Below, piece after piece: positions 11,635 to 24,128 of a stretch of 64,000 nt of DNA. A program made the translations under genes and the position numbers. Source of the stretch: Spinellus fusiger (taxonomy: Eukaryota; Mucoromycota; Mucoromycetes; Mucorales; Phycomycetaceae); the NCBI GenBank assembly GCA_025094145.1, contig JALLLS010000046.1, forward strand, positions 186,001-250,000, given 5' to 3'. Position 1 is the first letter of the stretch; every line of letters starts with the position of its first letter. Under the pieces are notes generated by a model that did not search any database, was not told where the DNA came from, and worked only from the letters and a program-made list of their open reading frames with translations.

Positions 11635-12283
11635 GGCTATGGAAGGTATAAAGAAGATGGATTCATTTTCACTTGTATTTATATGTTTACTGTTGAAAGG
11701 GAGAATGGTTTACATATCCTCTATTCCATAGATCATAGTTTTATACAGCAAAAATCGATCTCTGAAGTCCTCAGGCCTAATCGAGCCACCTGATCTGGAA
11801 TAAGTCGCTTCTTCCGATAGAGTCCCGATTTAGACCTAAATTCGTTCCTAATCAGAAGGATGGCTCTGTGCCACTCACTCAGCTTTCATATAGTGCCTCA
11901 CCAACGACTCGGTTTGTGTAGCTATGTACCATCGTTAGTACAACAGTGTTGCAACGTAACTTAACACCCTACATGTCATTCATCAGACACTCTATAGACC
12001 AGAAAAACATAGATTCTGCCAAGTATTCTTGGTAGGACAGGACAATAAAAAACACTCTATACTGTAATCTACTACTCCTTTTTCTTGAATAATACAGATT
12101 GAATGTGAAAGCATACACCTGACTGTCATTGTATTAGACATCTCCTTGAATTTGAATATCTACCGGAGTATCAATTTCAAGGATAGACAGGAAGCCATTC
12201 TTCTATGCCTTTTTGTTATGGAGGGATGAATGGCTTTCTTTCTTTCTTTCTATCCATCTCAAATGTTAAGTCAAACTATATTT

Positions 12284-12322
12284 TTTATATTTTTATATTT
12301 TTATATTTTTATATTTTTATAT
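12284..12322. repeat. TATATTTT short tandem repeat
   Basis: Tandem copies of a 9-bp unit (TATATTTTT and close variants) follow a short TTTC run at about 12236-12252. Confidence 0.7.
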
Positions 12323-13727
12323 TAAAAAAACACAAAACAAAACAAATAGTTTATGGTCACTCTATAGTATAAGCTAATCCATTGGCCAGCTAGTCACTAT
12401 CCATACTATATTCGCGTATTACTATAGCAACAAAGTGCAATAGATAGGAAAATTAAGACTCATGGCACAAGAAATTTTTAATATTTTAACACTAATCATC
12501 ATTGAAAAAAGGACTGCTATTTCCTCTTCTAATCAGTACAGCCTGAAAGCATATGTACATAAAAGTACTATCTCAACACACAGTGACTTTAAGTATTCTC
12601 CATTGAAATATTAGTTTGATTTGATAAAATACTCAAGAATGTGTTCTTTGTTTTCAGTCTCAAGCATAAAACTCATATGACTACCCTACATCCATATGTT
12701 TATATTTAATATCAATCACGAATGCCAGCCTACATTGAGGCAAAGTACCCACTGGCAAGAAGAATGTTTTACTCTATAAAATCAATGACTCAATATAGGC
12801 TACACTATTTCATCTGTCTACGGTGTTTCAATAGGCTGATTTCAATCTACTATAGTTCAAGTATCAGTCTTTTTATTTTTTCCTTATAAATATAAATAGG
12901 CTAAGATTATTTTCACATAGAAACACAAATCAGAAGTTGTTGAACTTGATCCAAACAACATGTGCATTCATGAATAAACGCAATTGTGCCTTGTTGAATG
13001 ATTTCATGCTTCATACGAACTATTAGACTTATAAATGTAGACTTTGGCTAAAGATATCACTCATCAAATAAGAGAGCGTCATTTAAACAGAGATAAGGCA
13101 CAGACATTATGACTAGGCATTTGCTATGAGAACAAGGTTTGTCTACACGAAAATAGGTCTACTGATATGTAAAACAATTATTATGGGATGAATAAACGAC
13201 TGATACTACAGTCCTCTCCGATAAAAGTGTGCTACCTTTTTTTCCATAGATCAAGGCCAAGAAAAGGAGAATAACTTGTTTCAGCCATGCCTATCCTTCT
13301 GAAAGCAATATCAATAAAATAATAGGCATAATGCATAAATGCTCTTAAATAAGCAGTGACAAAAGGAATGAATTGTTCTTACCCGAGAATTCATCACCGA
13401 CTCTTTTATTTACTATTCTTTTTCTTTTTTTTAATGGTGGATTCAGCTATTTGTGCTGTTTTTTAAAAAGGGCAATCACTCCCTTCCACACCATCTTCGA
13501 TTTCAATAATAGAAATAATTTACATCAGTGTTTAACATAGACATTGCCGATTGAAGATTAGGATTTTCTCTTTTTCAAATATGCAACCACATTGTAGCAC
13601 TTTTGTAATACTGACTGATGTTCCGCACAGGTATGATGTTTGACATTGCTTTTATTTTATAAACAAGGCCTATTAAGAACATAAATATGCAAAAGGAGCC
13701 TGGTCATACTTCACTCTCAAACTGTTC

Positions 13728-13946
13728 TTTTCATATTTTATTTTGATAGGGCTATGCCTTTATGATTTTCTTGGTGATAGACTCTTAGCTTTCTACATAT
13801 AAAGAAAGGAGTCATCCATACCACCAATAACATTAATAGATTCATTGTATGGCTACGGATGACTCCTTTCTTTATATGTAGAAAGCTAAGAGTCTATCAC
13901 CAAGAAAATCATAAAGGCATAGCCCTATCAAAATAAAATATGAAAA
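13728..13946. repeat. Perfect 90-bp inverted repeat with 39-bp spacer
   Basis: Bases 13728-13817 are the exact reverse complement of 13857-13946 by eye, with 39 bp between. The arms begin TTTTCATATTTTATTTTGAT and meet at GGAGTCATCC. There is no coding frame in either arm. The transcript of either strand would fold into a long perfect hairpin. It has no TA or other obvious target duplication and no resemblance to the Tc1 ends in this window. Confidence 0.95.
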
Positions 13947-16900
13947 TAGAAAGTGGACCGGAATTTGAAAAAAGGTAAGAGGCAAGCTAGTGTTGGGACT
14001 GGCCGTTATTTATCTTGTAAACCAACTCAAGACATTAGGACAGACTCAAGACTATAGTGAAGCCAACATAAAACAACACAGAAAAGGCTAATCTATTTTA
14101 TGAATATAAATGGATCGAATAAAAAACATAGATTTCTGTTCATTGTTAGGTATTTGCCAATCTAAAGAGGAAGGTGTTTTCCAAATAAAAGTTGTACATT
14201 GACTATACATGTCGGAACTACCATCTCTATATTTGGTTTCCTGTATCCCAAGTCATTCTAAACTTATCGTTGCACCTCCTTCTGAAGTAACCACTTGTCT
14301 ACACATTCATCTTACTTTAAAATAATGTATTGTATTGGTAATAAAATCCCTAGCCTGTATACGACTCTGAACTATAGTTTAAATGAATGCTGTGAAGATA
14401 CCTGTAAAGTACACTACATTGATTGTTGTTTTGAAATCTTTCTTTCTTGGATGTTTCTAAAAACATAACAAGAGCAAGAAAAGAAGAAAACTATATCTTT
14501 CTCTCAACTAAGTATTATCTATCCTTGTTGACTGGTACAACCGTTTTTTAGCTGCTTCAACAATAGTCGCCTTCTTACTTTTGGGCAAGGCCTCCAAAAT
14601 GGAGGTGCAGTCTCTGTTACACTAAAACTGACTGCAATATTATTACCTTCATCTTTTAATGCTATTCTCAGCAATCTATAGGCATATCACGTCTTCATAG
14701 CATCTCCGGCATAGACACTACTTAAAAACTACCCAACAATAGTTCTGTTCACTCGATTCGGTTTTTCAATGCTTTTTAGTGTAGATATCAGAGAAACAGG
14801 TTGTCTAACACGGGGACTCTTATGAAAAGCAAGATATTAACGTGTATTCCTCAGTAGAACATCTAAAGAGGACAATGAAAATAATATATTCTCTCTAACT
14901 TGTCAAGGTTTTTATATTTTTATTGAACTTTTATGCTCTTCCAAAGAGCTCATGACTGTTTATGATTGTTTATATGAATGTTGAATTATTTGATTCAATT
15001 CTGACATTGCTAGAGAATACAGAAGAGTTCTTTTTACTGTGATGGATGGCAATACTTCACTACGGTAAATAAGAGATAGAGAAGAGAAATGTCGTTTCTA
15101 TGGCCACCTGATAAAAATAAAATTACACATTGTACTAGGGTGGGTCACTGATATTCTGATACAAGTCTCTTGTGATATTGCTATTAACCATGCTTCTATC
15201 TCTTTTTGTTATTGAAGTATTCTTATTCCCATTAGAACCCCAAGATAAAATGCGACTTTGTTTAAAGATGCACTCAATAAATTTAGAGCCGGAGACTTAC
15301 ATAAAGAAAAACTGATAAGAATACCTTACTAATCAATAGATTTACTATTTTTCTTTTTTCTTTTTTTAAAAGAAGGTACGACTTGTTAATGTTTGTGATC
15401 AAGATTGGTTTAAAATTTTGTTCTAGAAGCAAGAGCAAAATATGAATGAGAAGTGTAGCACTTGTAAGCTGATTTTGTTGTTCCAGATAAGTGCGATATG
15501 TTTCTCATTCGTAGCAAAAGCGGCATTACAAGTTTTTTTTTTCTAATTCAATCAGTATTCTGAAAAGTACTATAGAAAGCTGTAGTAAGTTGCTACTAGA
15601 CAAGACATTATCTTTGGTAGTGACTTGTATGGGGACACACCCTTTATCCTTTAATTATTTTATTTTAGACAGATGCTTAATGGTAAAATAAATTGTTGTT
15701 TCCTGCTTTTTACAATAACTAAATAGAGAGATAAAACATCGTGATGATTAAATATCCATTTATTCAGGCCTTGTTTGATCCAGGATCTAACAAAGGTTGA
15801 TAGTTTGAAGTAAAAATTGACAAATAAGCTCATAACTCAATCTTAATTTTTACCATCACTCTATGAACAATGAATCAATAAGATCTGTATGAATTGATAT
15901 ATCGATAATAAAAAGACTCTTGCCTTTATTGAGTCTATTCTTTTTTCTTTCTTTTTATTACTGTTCTTAAACCTTGCACGGGTATACTACTCCAAGTCCA
16001 CTATTTTGTGTAGTATAATGATGTGTGGATTATATGCTATTGGTAGTTGTAGATAGAGTACTGATATATAGCCCTAGCAATCAAGTCTATGTCATTGATG
16101 CCAAATTGTATAATACCAACCTCAATTGAAATTATAATATAAAGCTAATAGGTTATTCATAACTCCATAAATAGTATGTTATGTATCTGCTTGTTATCAT
16201 TGTTCTTATCGCTTATTTTTCCAATGATCGATGATAAAAGCCTATAGAAAGAGATCCCCGACCTTGAAGAAAAATACACATAAATTCAAATATCCATTGT
16301 GAACTCATGCAGGAGGTATTTATCATCAGCATGAATTCAGTGGTTAAATATATTTATCAGCAATCACTCGATTCAATGGCTACTTTGATCTTTTTATTTT
16401 TTAATTAAACAATAAAACATTTTTAGGTCTACCTTTGCCGATGGATCTTATCTTACTATGATTGTGAATTACTACCCCAAAGATGATCTATTAATACACA
16501 TAGATGAACCTAAAATTAAGAATGAACGCATATAACTCTTTCGAATAACAAATGGTGGAGCTTAATGAACAGTATAGTACTTGTTCATTAAAGATTAAAA
16601 GAAAAAATACATGCTTATTGTTTAAATCAAGAATAAATCTGAATGCATTTGTATAAAGAGAATAAAGATACTAAGAAATAGAGCCAAGGGATGCAATGAC
16701 ATTTGAAACAAACTTCATTTAATAGGTAACTGTTGTACTTATCAGGAAATCCCTACTTTTGCCTTGCCTGATAGAGATCAAAACAAAACAAAACATGCCA
16801 TTGTTATAAATTGTATGTAACATTAGGTCGATCATAAAAGAAAAAAGACATCAGAAGACCTTATTTTCTCCCCTGTACCGTAAGAATGTGTCAAGCTATA

Positions 16901-17564
16901 CAGTCCCACGTAATAAGTGACTGAAAAAATATTAATTTTTTTGAATTTTTATTTTTTTTTAAAAAATAAAGGTATTTCTATCAGTACAAGATGTTTATAA
17001 TAAAATATTCATGGAATAACACAGGATTTGGAATAGTTGTTCTTTAATTGATTGTCTACATTTTTATTATAAAGATATTGCTCAGTGCTTTGTAATAGTC
17101 TTTATTCTTCATCACTCTAGTCCCTTTATTATTGTACACAACTGTAAAACAGGATTCGTCAGACCAAACAACCTTGTTTTTACATCATTCATATTTCTCA
17201 AATCATATACAATTTTTTGCATAGGGTTTCTGCGAATAGACAAAATGATAGCCAGTTTTGAAGTAGATGACACCTTTTCAGGTTTTCCTGTATGTATTTT
17301 GAGTTGAATTGTACCTTTGTTTTTATACAATAGGACAATCTGTGCTCTTTGGGATGTCGACATTGTCAGCAATCTCTTGATAAGTAGCACATCTTTTCTA
17401 TTGTCCTGTGATTTGACCTCTAATAAACATATCACGCTCTCTTCTATTGGTGGAACTATCTTTATGTTCTTGGCTAAGAGTTGGTTGATTTTCATTGTTT
17501 GAATAAACTGTAAAATAAAAATAGAAAATTGATTTGCCGTCTACTCATTTATTACATGGAACTG
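16901..17564 (-). mobile_element. Tc1-like family A copy 2, internally deleted
   Basis: The left end reads CAGTCCCACGTAATAAGTGA after a TA (16899-16900). The right end read inward is CAGTTCCATGTAATAAATGA; the base pair outside it is TT rather than TA. The copy is only 664 bp. Aligned to copy 1, it lacks the bases equivalent to 337-840 and a second block around 935-1070. The first junction falls at ATCAC, which is present at both sides of the missing block in copy 1. The catalytic domain is gone, so the copy is non-autonomous. Confidence 0.88.
17112..17495 (-). pseudogene. Truncated transposase N-terminus in family A copy 2
   Basis: A 127-residue open frame starts with MKINQLLAKNIKIVPPIEES, the natural start of the family A transposase, and runs through the helix-turn-helix region. 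It then continues across the deletion into out-of-context sequence. Unlike copies 1 and 3 it keeps a CAG codon at 17406-17408 where they have TAG. It could encode a DNA-binding fragment without a catalytic domain, but there is no sign that it is used. Confidence 0.75.
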
Positions 17565-19124
17565 TTACCTCACCAGAATAAGAATGTTTTCTATTCTTTG
17601 TTCTTGTTATTATCTTGTTATTTTTCACACTGTACATACAACTTAACACTCAAGTACTCATCAATATGAGCATAGCTGAGCAAGGTAATGTGCCATTATT
17701 AACAAAGCGAAACAATAGAAGGAGGTAATAGACACTACCATGGACTATTCTGAAAGTAAAAAGGTAAGCAGTGTCTTCATCTGGGCTTGTGCTCATTGTA
17801 TTCCACAAGACACTCATAGTATTGTTAATAAATAAAGACTCTTCTCAAGTCAGTCCCAAGTAGTCTTCTATAAGGTCAATAGTGTCTAGGGTATACTACT
17901 GAGCATAGTTATCTATCTTCCAAGAACAAAGAATTGGGTTTTTAGGGTGTGGATTCTATTGCTATGAGGGAGTGTACTTGAGCAGTAGCTATAGTCATAC
18001 TATAGTATTATCTATACTATTACAATAAACAATTTTATTCATCAACACTATATTCTATTGATAATACAATTTGATATTGAGGTATCCACAAAAGGAAATA
18101 ATAATTTGGATACTTGCAAACCTTTTAATTTTAAACACAGATACATGAAAAGGCAAACTATTGTGACGTAAAAAGAAGGAGATATCACCGCCTAAAAGCC
18201 AGAAAAATCTTTGGGTGTGTAGTAAACAGAATAGATAGAGTGAAGAATTGACTGAGTATTGATACTATGATAACATAAGAATAATGAGCTAATGAGCTAA
18301 TGAGTGAATAAGTGAATAAGTGAATGAGTGAATGAACAAAATCAATACTTCATCAGGTCCAACCATACTTCCACCCATTATTATAGACATGAGTCTATTA
18401 TTACAAGTCAATGAAGTTAAAAAGCCACAGATTGTCTTGTACTATAAACACTACAGTACATTATTTTCTATAATAAATATCTTCTTCAATAGCCTGAACA
18501 CAAATTTCTGCTTGAGGTATTACTTTCTATAGTTCAAATATATAGAAAAGGCAGTATATGATAAATACATTTAACAAATCAACTCTAATTTGAGAGAAGG
18601 CTGAGGTCTATCCAAAACTCAATAAGCCTAAACTAACTCACCAAGTATATAGAAACAATTCCCTTTTATTAGCACCATGTGTTTATCATTTGAATATAAA
18701 GATAAATGAATAAATACACACATCAGATATTCTACAGGTTATGATTGTTGGATACATTTTACACCTGTTCTTGCTACATAAACTAATGAATAAGCAGAAT
18801 AGCAATTTAACTGTATACTTTACACAGGTGATTAAATATTACTCAGTCATTGTTTTTCCCATACCACCCACTATGCTTACTTTCTCTCTTGTCGTGTGAA
18901 AGTTTCTTTTATTTACAGACCTGAATGTACTTTGTTTCATAGAAGCAGCAAAAGATACAAATACTGTATGTTGACTTTTATTTTCATTTTATATATTGAC
19001 TATGTACATTGTTGGACATAGCTTTTATTGCAGTAAAAAAAAACTTACGCAAGAACTTTGAGAAAACAGTAAGGCAGTTCAATAGACTCATTTACTCAGA
19101 TTCAATTCATTTTCTTCATTGTCT
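17565..19124. other. Intergenic, AT-rich, nothing firm
   Basis: This stretch holds no recognised gene. A tandem of AATGAGCT/GAATAAGT-like 8-mers lies at about 18283-18340. The right end is the 3' flank of the minus-strand Man1/Src1 gene. Confidence 0.5.
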
Positions 19125-22100
19125 TTAAGTAACATACTCCCATGTTTCGCACGCTTCTCCGCGCTCTTCAGTAAATCTTCTTCTGATGTTTGTGTGTTGG
19201 ACCACTTTCTGTTGCACTTTTGCCCATAGATTGAGGCTTTCCCGTGTGCTAGGACCATTACCACAGACAGCAACACGTACTTGAGGAACAGGACAGTCGA
19301 TACGAGATAAAACATTGGGGTTTTCAATGTATTTCTCTTTCTATATATATTTATATGTATATGTATATAAGAAGTATGATGAATACACAACACACAATAC
19401 ACAATACATCTCATTAAAGAGTCACTAGAGTTTCTCTCTTTTTAAAATACCTTTTCCATTAACAGCCTAATACTTTTATCAACAAGGTCTTCCACAACCT
19501 TCTTCTCTTTATGCTCAAGCCACTTGTGATAGGCAAAAGGAACAGAGCCACAGGACAATGCAAATCCAGCTGCAAAGAAAGAAGAAAAAAAAGAAGAGAA
19601 AATGATAAGTTTCTGATTCTTTCTTTCTCTTTTTTTTATCTTCTATTGTAGAAACAGACAGCTTACATAAAATACATAATTTTGTAAAGATAGACATGGT
19701 TGCAAAAAAGAAACGTATACGACATCCAAGACTAAAATAAGCTTTGTTGGTGCTGTATTTCACATCACCGTTGCTAAGTAGAATAGGTGTTAATAACATA
19801 ACTATGAATCTACAAGTAAATAATAAGAATCCCACTTACTCATCCCAATAAAAAATATTTTCATTGTTAAGAACAGATGTGAGAGCCACTGGTATAAGTT
19901 CCTCGAGAGTTTTTTTTGGCATGGTAGTAGTCAGCTATAATATACCACAGTCTAGATTGAATCCATAGAGATAAGAACTATATACTCTCTTACCAATTTA
20001 GAATTTCTTAATATATCTTTTAGTTCTTCCATAGGAATAGAGGCATAGGTACTGCTAAGCGTGGAAGATCTTTTTTTCACTTGCTCACACAATAGATTTC
20101 CCTGTACAGTGTAGAGTGTGCGTCGAATGGTGCGCTCAATTAGACTCACATGCTTCGCAATGGCTGCATCAAGTACACATTGATCAGCTATAGGAAACCA
20201 ACCCATTGTATTGAGTAGAGATTTCTTTTGTTTGTACAGAGTTAGACAGTGCAAATCGCCAAAAGAGCACACTCCATTAGGAGGGCATGGAATACAGCTT
20301 AATGAGGAGCGAGGCTGAATGGGTTCAGCATCCACAATGTCTAGTCATAATGAGTCAGGCTTCAATGGAAAATAAGATACTTACTTCGATTGAGTGTCTT
20401 TACAGAATCACAGTACCCATGATGTTTACGTGAAAAGTAAGCATATAGAACAAAGACAATAGCAACATAGGTAAGAGATAAGAATAGGAAGGAAAGATAG
20501 CGGATAGAGCGTTGAATAAATGAAGCAGGTCTTTTTCTGTAATGGTGTGTTGCTAATGGTTCATTCTCTAATAACTTGGAAGATGAAGTATTGCAGAACT
20601 GAATGATATCCTTTTTTAAGTCTATATCATTGAAGGTATTAGTATTCCAACAGTTATAATAATGTTTTTGTGTAGGTTGTATATACAAGTACCTTTGTAT
20701 AAGCCAGAGACTTCATTTGGATCAACTTTGAATTTATCTGTAACAAATTTCTCATTAGAAACATAATCAAAGCCATCATTGTAGTCTTCATCATCGTCTT
20801 CATCATCGTCCTCATCATAGTCTTCATCATCGTCCTCATCATCGTCCTCATCATCGTCCTCATCATCGTCCTCATCATTGTCCTCATCATCAGTGTCCTC
20901 GCCTTTATACTTATCATCATCAGTGTTCTCTTGGTCATACAACCGGCAATCCTCTCTCCAGGCGACATAGTCCTTGTCTTCAGGAACAAAAATGTATTTG
21001 GTCTGACAATAGGCACCTCTTTCCTTTTTACTGGGTCGATGCAGCCTTCTCTTACTAAGATCGGAATTTACTAAAGAAGAACACCACGAATGATTAATTC
21101 TAATCCTATGCTCTTCATGGACACTCATACCAGAACCTTTCTTCTTATAAAACAAGGGGGCTCTATTAGGATTGAGTCTTGAAAGCACAGTCCATTGTTC
21201 AAGAGAAGACGCTATACTCTTTTTCTCTGTTTCTGATGTTGATGTCTTTTGTAATCTGAGTAAAGTACGCAGGCTTTTCAATTCATCTGCCATTTGTATC
21301 TCTTTACAGGCAGTGAGTCGAGCCTTTGTTTCCTCAGCTTCAAGAGAGACAGAGCGTCGCCACTCATTAGTGTGCATCTCATCTTCCTTGGAGAATGTCA
21401 TGTATCTGTCATGGAAACTTGCTATAGGAGACCCACATCGCCTCACTCTGCTATAGTTTTGCCAATGATCTGTTTCTTCCTTTGCTTTTTCAAGGCTTTG
21501 CTTTATGATGGTGTTGGCAAAAGTCACTTCATCAGAATCTTTTTGTTTATCAGTGATAAAATAAGAGAAAGGAGACATTTGAGACCAGTGATGAGAAAGT
21601 GTCCATCCTCCAAGCTTAAATAGAGTTTTTTTGCTAGTGGCACCCTCTGTAGTTTGATCAGTATTGGACGTTATGGGAGGATCGTCTTGAATTGTCCGTC
21701 TCTCCAATAGTTTCTTTTCCTTTTTCAATTTCATAACCTGTTCAGATTCAATTGTCAGTGGAAAACTGTCTTCTCTTTTACTACTTTATAATAAGGAAAA
21801 TGTTTACTTGTTCAGAAGCACATGGTTTATCTCTATCTTCTGCCTAACATAAAGAATGAGATACTGTTAATTGATTCCCAGCACAGTCATTGGAATCAAG
21901 CAGTTCCTCCACCCATTTTGCATGAATGGGTTGGATTCTTTGTTATTCAGCATCACATCAAGACACACCTTTATTTCATAAATTTCTTTGGCGGTTCCCT
22001 CCTTAGACATAATGCCTGTCTGTTGTGGGGCTATTGTTAGATACTGCGTCTTATTCTGTTGAATCCAGAAGTTATTCAAAAGAAATTCACAGTATGGAGA

Positions 22101-22262
22101 AATTAAGTGATAAAAGATAGAAACCCACTCTTGTATGATAGATTTGTTTGGAAGTTCTATGCTTTGACTCTGAAGAATTGAATTGATTTCTTTATGTTTG
22201 ATAGCATTAGGCAGAAACCCCTTTTCTACAGAAACAGCACCAGTAAGTATACACACCCTCAC

Positions 22263-22294
<32 letters not shown>

Positions 22295-22398
22295 TTCTTT
22301 CTTTCTTTTTCTCTTGTGTGTTTTATTGTCTATTGATTGATCTCATCTCTTCATTTACCTATAGAATAAAGCTCTTCTGGAATAGTCCACTCAGTATC
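19125..22398 (-). CDS. Man1/Src1 (Heh) family inner nuclear membrane protein
   Basis: Ten coding exons splice in phase: 22359-22398, 21969-22225, 21808-21843, 20693-21737, 20385-20621, 19994-20340, 19840-19934, 19667-19809, 19451-19569 and 19125-19340. They give about 845 codons. The N-terminus has a helix-extension-helix motif (IKHKEINSILQSQSIELPN). A basic to very acidic middle follows, with a DDED repeat tract coded at about 20765-20890. Then comes a membrane segment (FLFLSLTYVAIVFVLYAYF) and a Man1-Src1p C-terminal domain with SLSCIPCPPNGVCSF. A second hydrophobic stretch lies around exons 8-9. Family members anchor chromatin and sit at the inner nuclear envelope. The first coding exon with the ATG was not found; it should lie upstream of an acceptor at about 22399. 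The gene shares its 5' region with PBDC1. Confidence 0.88.
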
Positions 22399-22652
22399 CT
22401 GGATTAGAAGAAAATAAGAGACAGTAGAAGAGATCCTTCTAAAGACTGTTCTTTTTTCAATGACTTATGAGATAGTCACGTGCGGGCTTCGAGAGAAACA
22501 CCAACGATGCTTGTGGAAATGAACTCTTCCCTCTTCATTGTCAAGTCACATTCGATTGGACTGGGTTTTTCGTTCGTCTTTTAACATCAACAGGCTAAGT
22601 TGTTTATTTCCTCTCTTTTCTTCTTCTTTTCTTCCAAGCTAGACCTGCCACT
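22399..22652. promoter_or_regulatory. Shared divergent promoter region of Man1/Src1 and PBDC1
   Basis: Only ~250 bp separate the two divergent reading frames, and the unseen first exon of the Man1/Src1 gene must fit in it. It contains a CACGTG box at 22477-22482 and an ATTGG (inverted CCAAT) at 22555-22559. Use of these boxes is inference. Confidence 0.45.
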
Positions 22653-23453
22653 ATGCCTCTTCCATCCGCAGACGAACTCGAGCAACTCGAGGATATTGGT
22701 AAAATCTCTCTTTTCACTCTTATCTCACAGGACTATTAGAAAAGCAATGGGCTGTCAAGGTAAGCAAAGGGAATAGTGTCAAGGTAAGCAATCCCCATTA
22801 CAGTCATACTATGCACTATTTCTCGGTGGAATATAAAGTTAACATTTATTTATAGTGAAAGGATACCCTTTCTTCTCTGTTTATCCAATAAAACAAAGAC
22901 AGTCAACACATTTTCTATTATGGATAGGCTATGCATCACGCAGAGACTTACTTCAAGTTGATTTCCAAGATTGATACCACCCACTTCCGATTAACAAAGT
23001 AAAAAGAAGAAGAAAAAAGAAGAAAAAAAAAGGAAACAGGACTCATCATTTTGCTAGAATTGATGATGAGATTTACAAGGATTTCCTCGACACCTTCCCC
23101 CACATCAACATCAGTCACCTTGAAGAGAAGGATTTCAAGACAGCTGAAAGCAAAGAGAAATGGCGCAATTGGATCAACAAGTATGAGAAGCGTGTCAATG
23201 AATTCAACTTTGGTTGTTTGATCCGTGTTGATCCCAGCCAGGATTATACCGAAGAAAACACAATGTTTGGTAAGTGAGATGGTATGGAGATGGAGATGCT
23301 AAGCTACTGTAATAGGTGTCCGTATGCAGGTAATATAGACTGCATGGTAGAATTCGAGTGAGTAGAGAGACTAAAGATTCCTTTGCCTAGTTTTATGCCA
23401 TTGAAATTGCAAGAAATAAGCAGGGATTGAATGCTATTCATCTCCAAAAATAA
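22653..23453 (+). CDS. PBDC1/YPL225W family protein
   Basis: Six exons splice in phase: 22653-22698, 22731-22759, 22928-22998, 23058-23269, 23316-23329 and 23391-23453. They give a 144-residue protein. It shows the family blocks LLEKQWAVKAMHHAETYF, NFGCLIRVDPSQDYTEENT and FYAIEIARNKQGLN across its whole length. PBDC1 (yeast YPL225W) is reported as a chaperone-like factor for translation factor eEF1A; the older name 'polysaccharide biosynthesis domain' is historical. The first intron is only 32 nt and the fifth exon only 14 nt. Single-frame ORF callers miss the gene completely. The start follows the family N-terminus closely. Confidence 0.92.
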
Positions 23454-24128
23454 TTATTATAATAAAGAGTGCTTTTATTTCATTTTATTTAATTCTATTC
23501 ATGATAGTAGTGGTGGTGGTGGTGGTAAGAATGACAATATCAATCTATGTGCCTTTGTATGCCATATTGCCACCAAACACTCCTATTCTCTCAAGTCACA
23601 ACCGGCAAATAAAAAAAAACTCAGATAGGAAAGTCAGAGAAAGGGTTCCAAGGCATATCAAAAGTCGGCATTTCAAAAATATATAGACTTTGACTCTACG
23701 GAGAATGAATAGGTTACTATGGGGAAAAACAAGGGCCTCTTCACCGGCAGTCTTTTCAGGAGGCGAAACTAAAGCCCCAAATTGTGAGAGAGAGAGAGAG
23801 AGAGAGAAAAGAAAGCCCAGGTAATCGATAGACTGTGACTGTATTCAATCCATTTTTATCCAAACACTAATGGGAATTCCCACTGTCCAAGTACCAACAC
23901 TACCAAGGCACTTATAATCTACCGTAACCACAGTGTGTCCATGATAGTATATCTAATAGAAAAGAGACAGAACAGAGAGAGAGAAGAAAAAGAAGAAGAA
24001 AAGGAAAAAAAAAATCATTTCATCAACAACATTTTTTCCCTTTACGGCCCACGGGTCGGATCACCTTTGAAGTTAAAAACTAAGAAAAGCGACACAGCCA
24101 ACTTGTTTTCATCTCTTTCTTATACATT
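23454..24128. other. Intergenic between PBDC1 and PNP
   Basis: It contains a GTG-rich trinucleotide tract at about 23506-23526 and a GA dinucleotide run at about 23787-23808. The open frames here are short and repetitive. The right part is the promoter side of the PNP gene. Confidence 0.5.

Larger units (their letters stand above)
11635..16900. other. AT-rich gene-free desert with an inverted repeat
   Basis: This is 5.3 kb with no coding frame above noise. It contains a TATTTTTA-type run at about 12284-12322 and the 90-bp perfect inverted repeat described separately. I saw no tRNA B-box, LTR or Tc1 ends inside it. The first ~250 bases hold the promoter of the minus-strand RING/LON gene. Confidence 0.5.

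Noticed and set aside
17851..17862. CAGTCCCAAGTA, identical to the start of Tc1-like family A ends
   Set aside because: The match stops after 12 bases, it is preceded by GT instead of TA, and I found no partner end, so it is probably chance or a very short remnant.
5668..19124. tRNA or 5S rRNA genes in the deserts
   Set aside because: I looked for B-box (GGTTCGAATCC-like) and 5S promoter sequences and saw none. A tRNA scan would settle it.
20654..21016. MRT/MMKT-rich minus-strand frame
   Set aside because: It is an out-of-frame reading of the acidic repeat in the Man1/Src1 gene.
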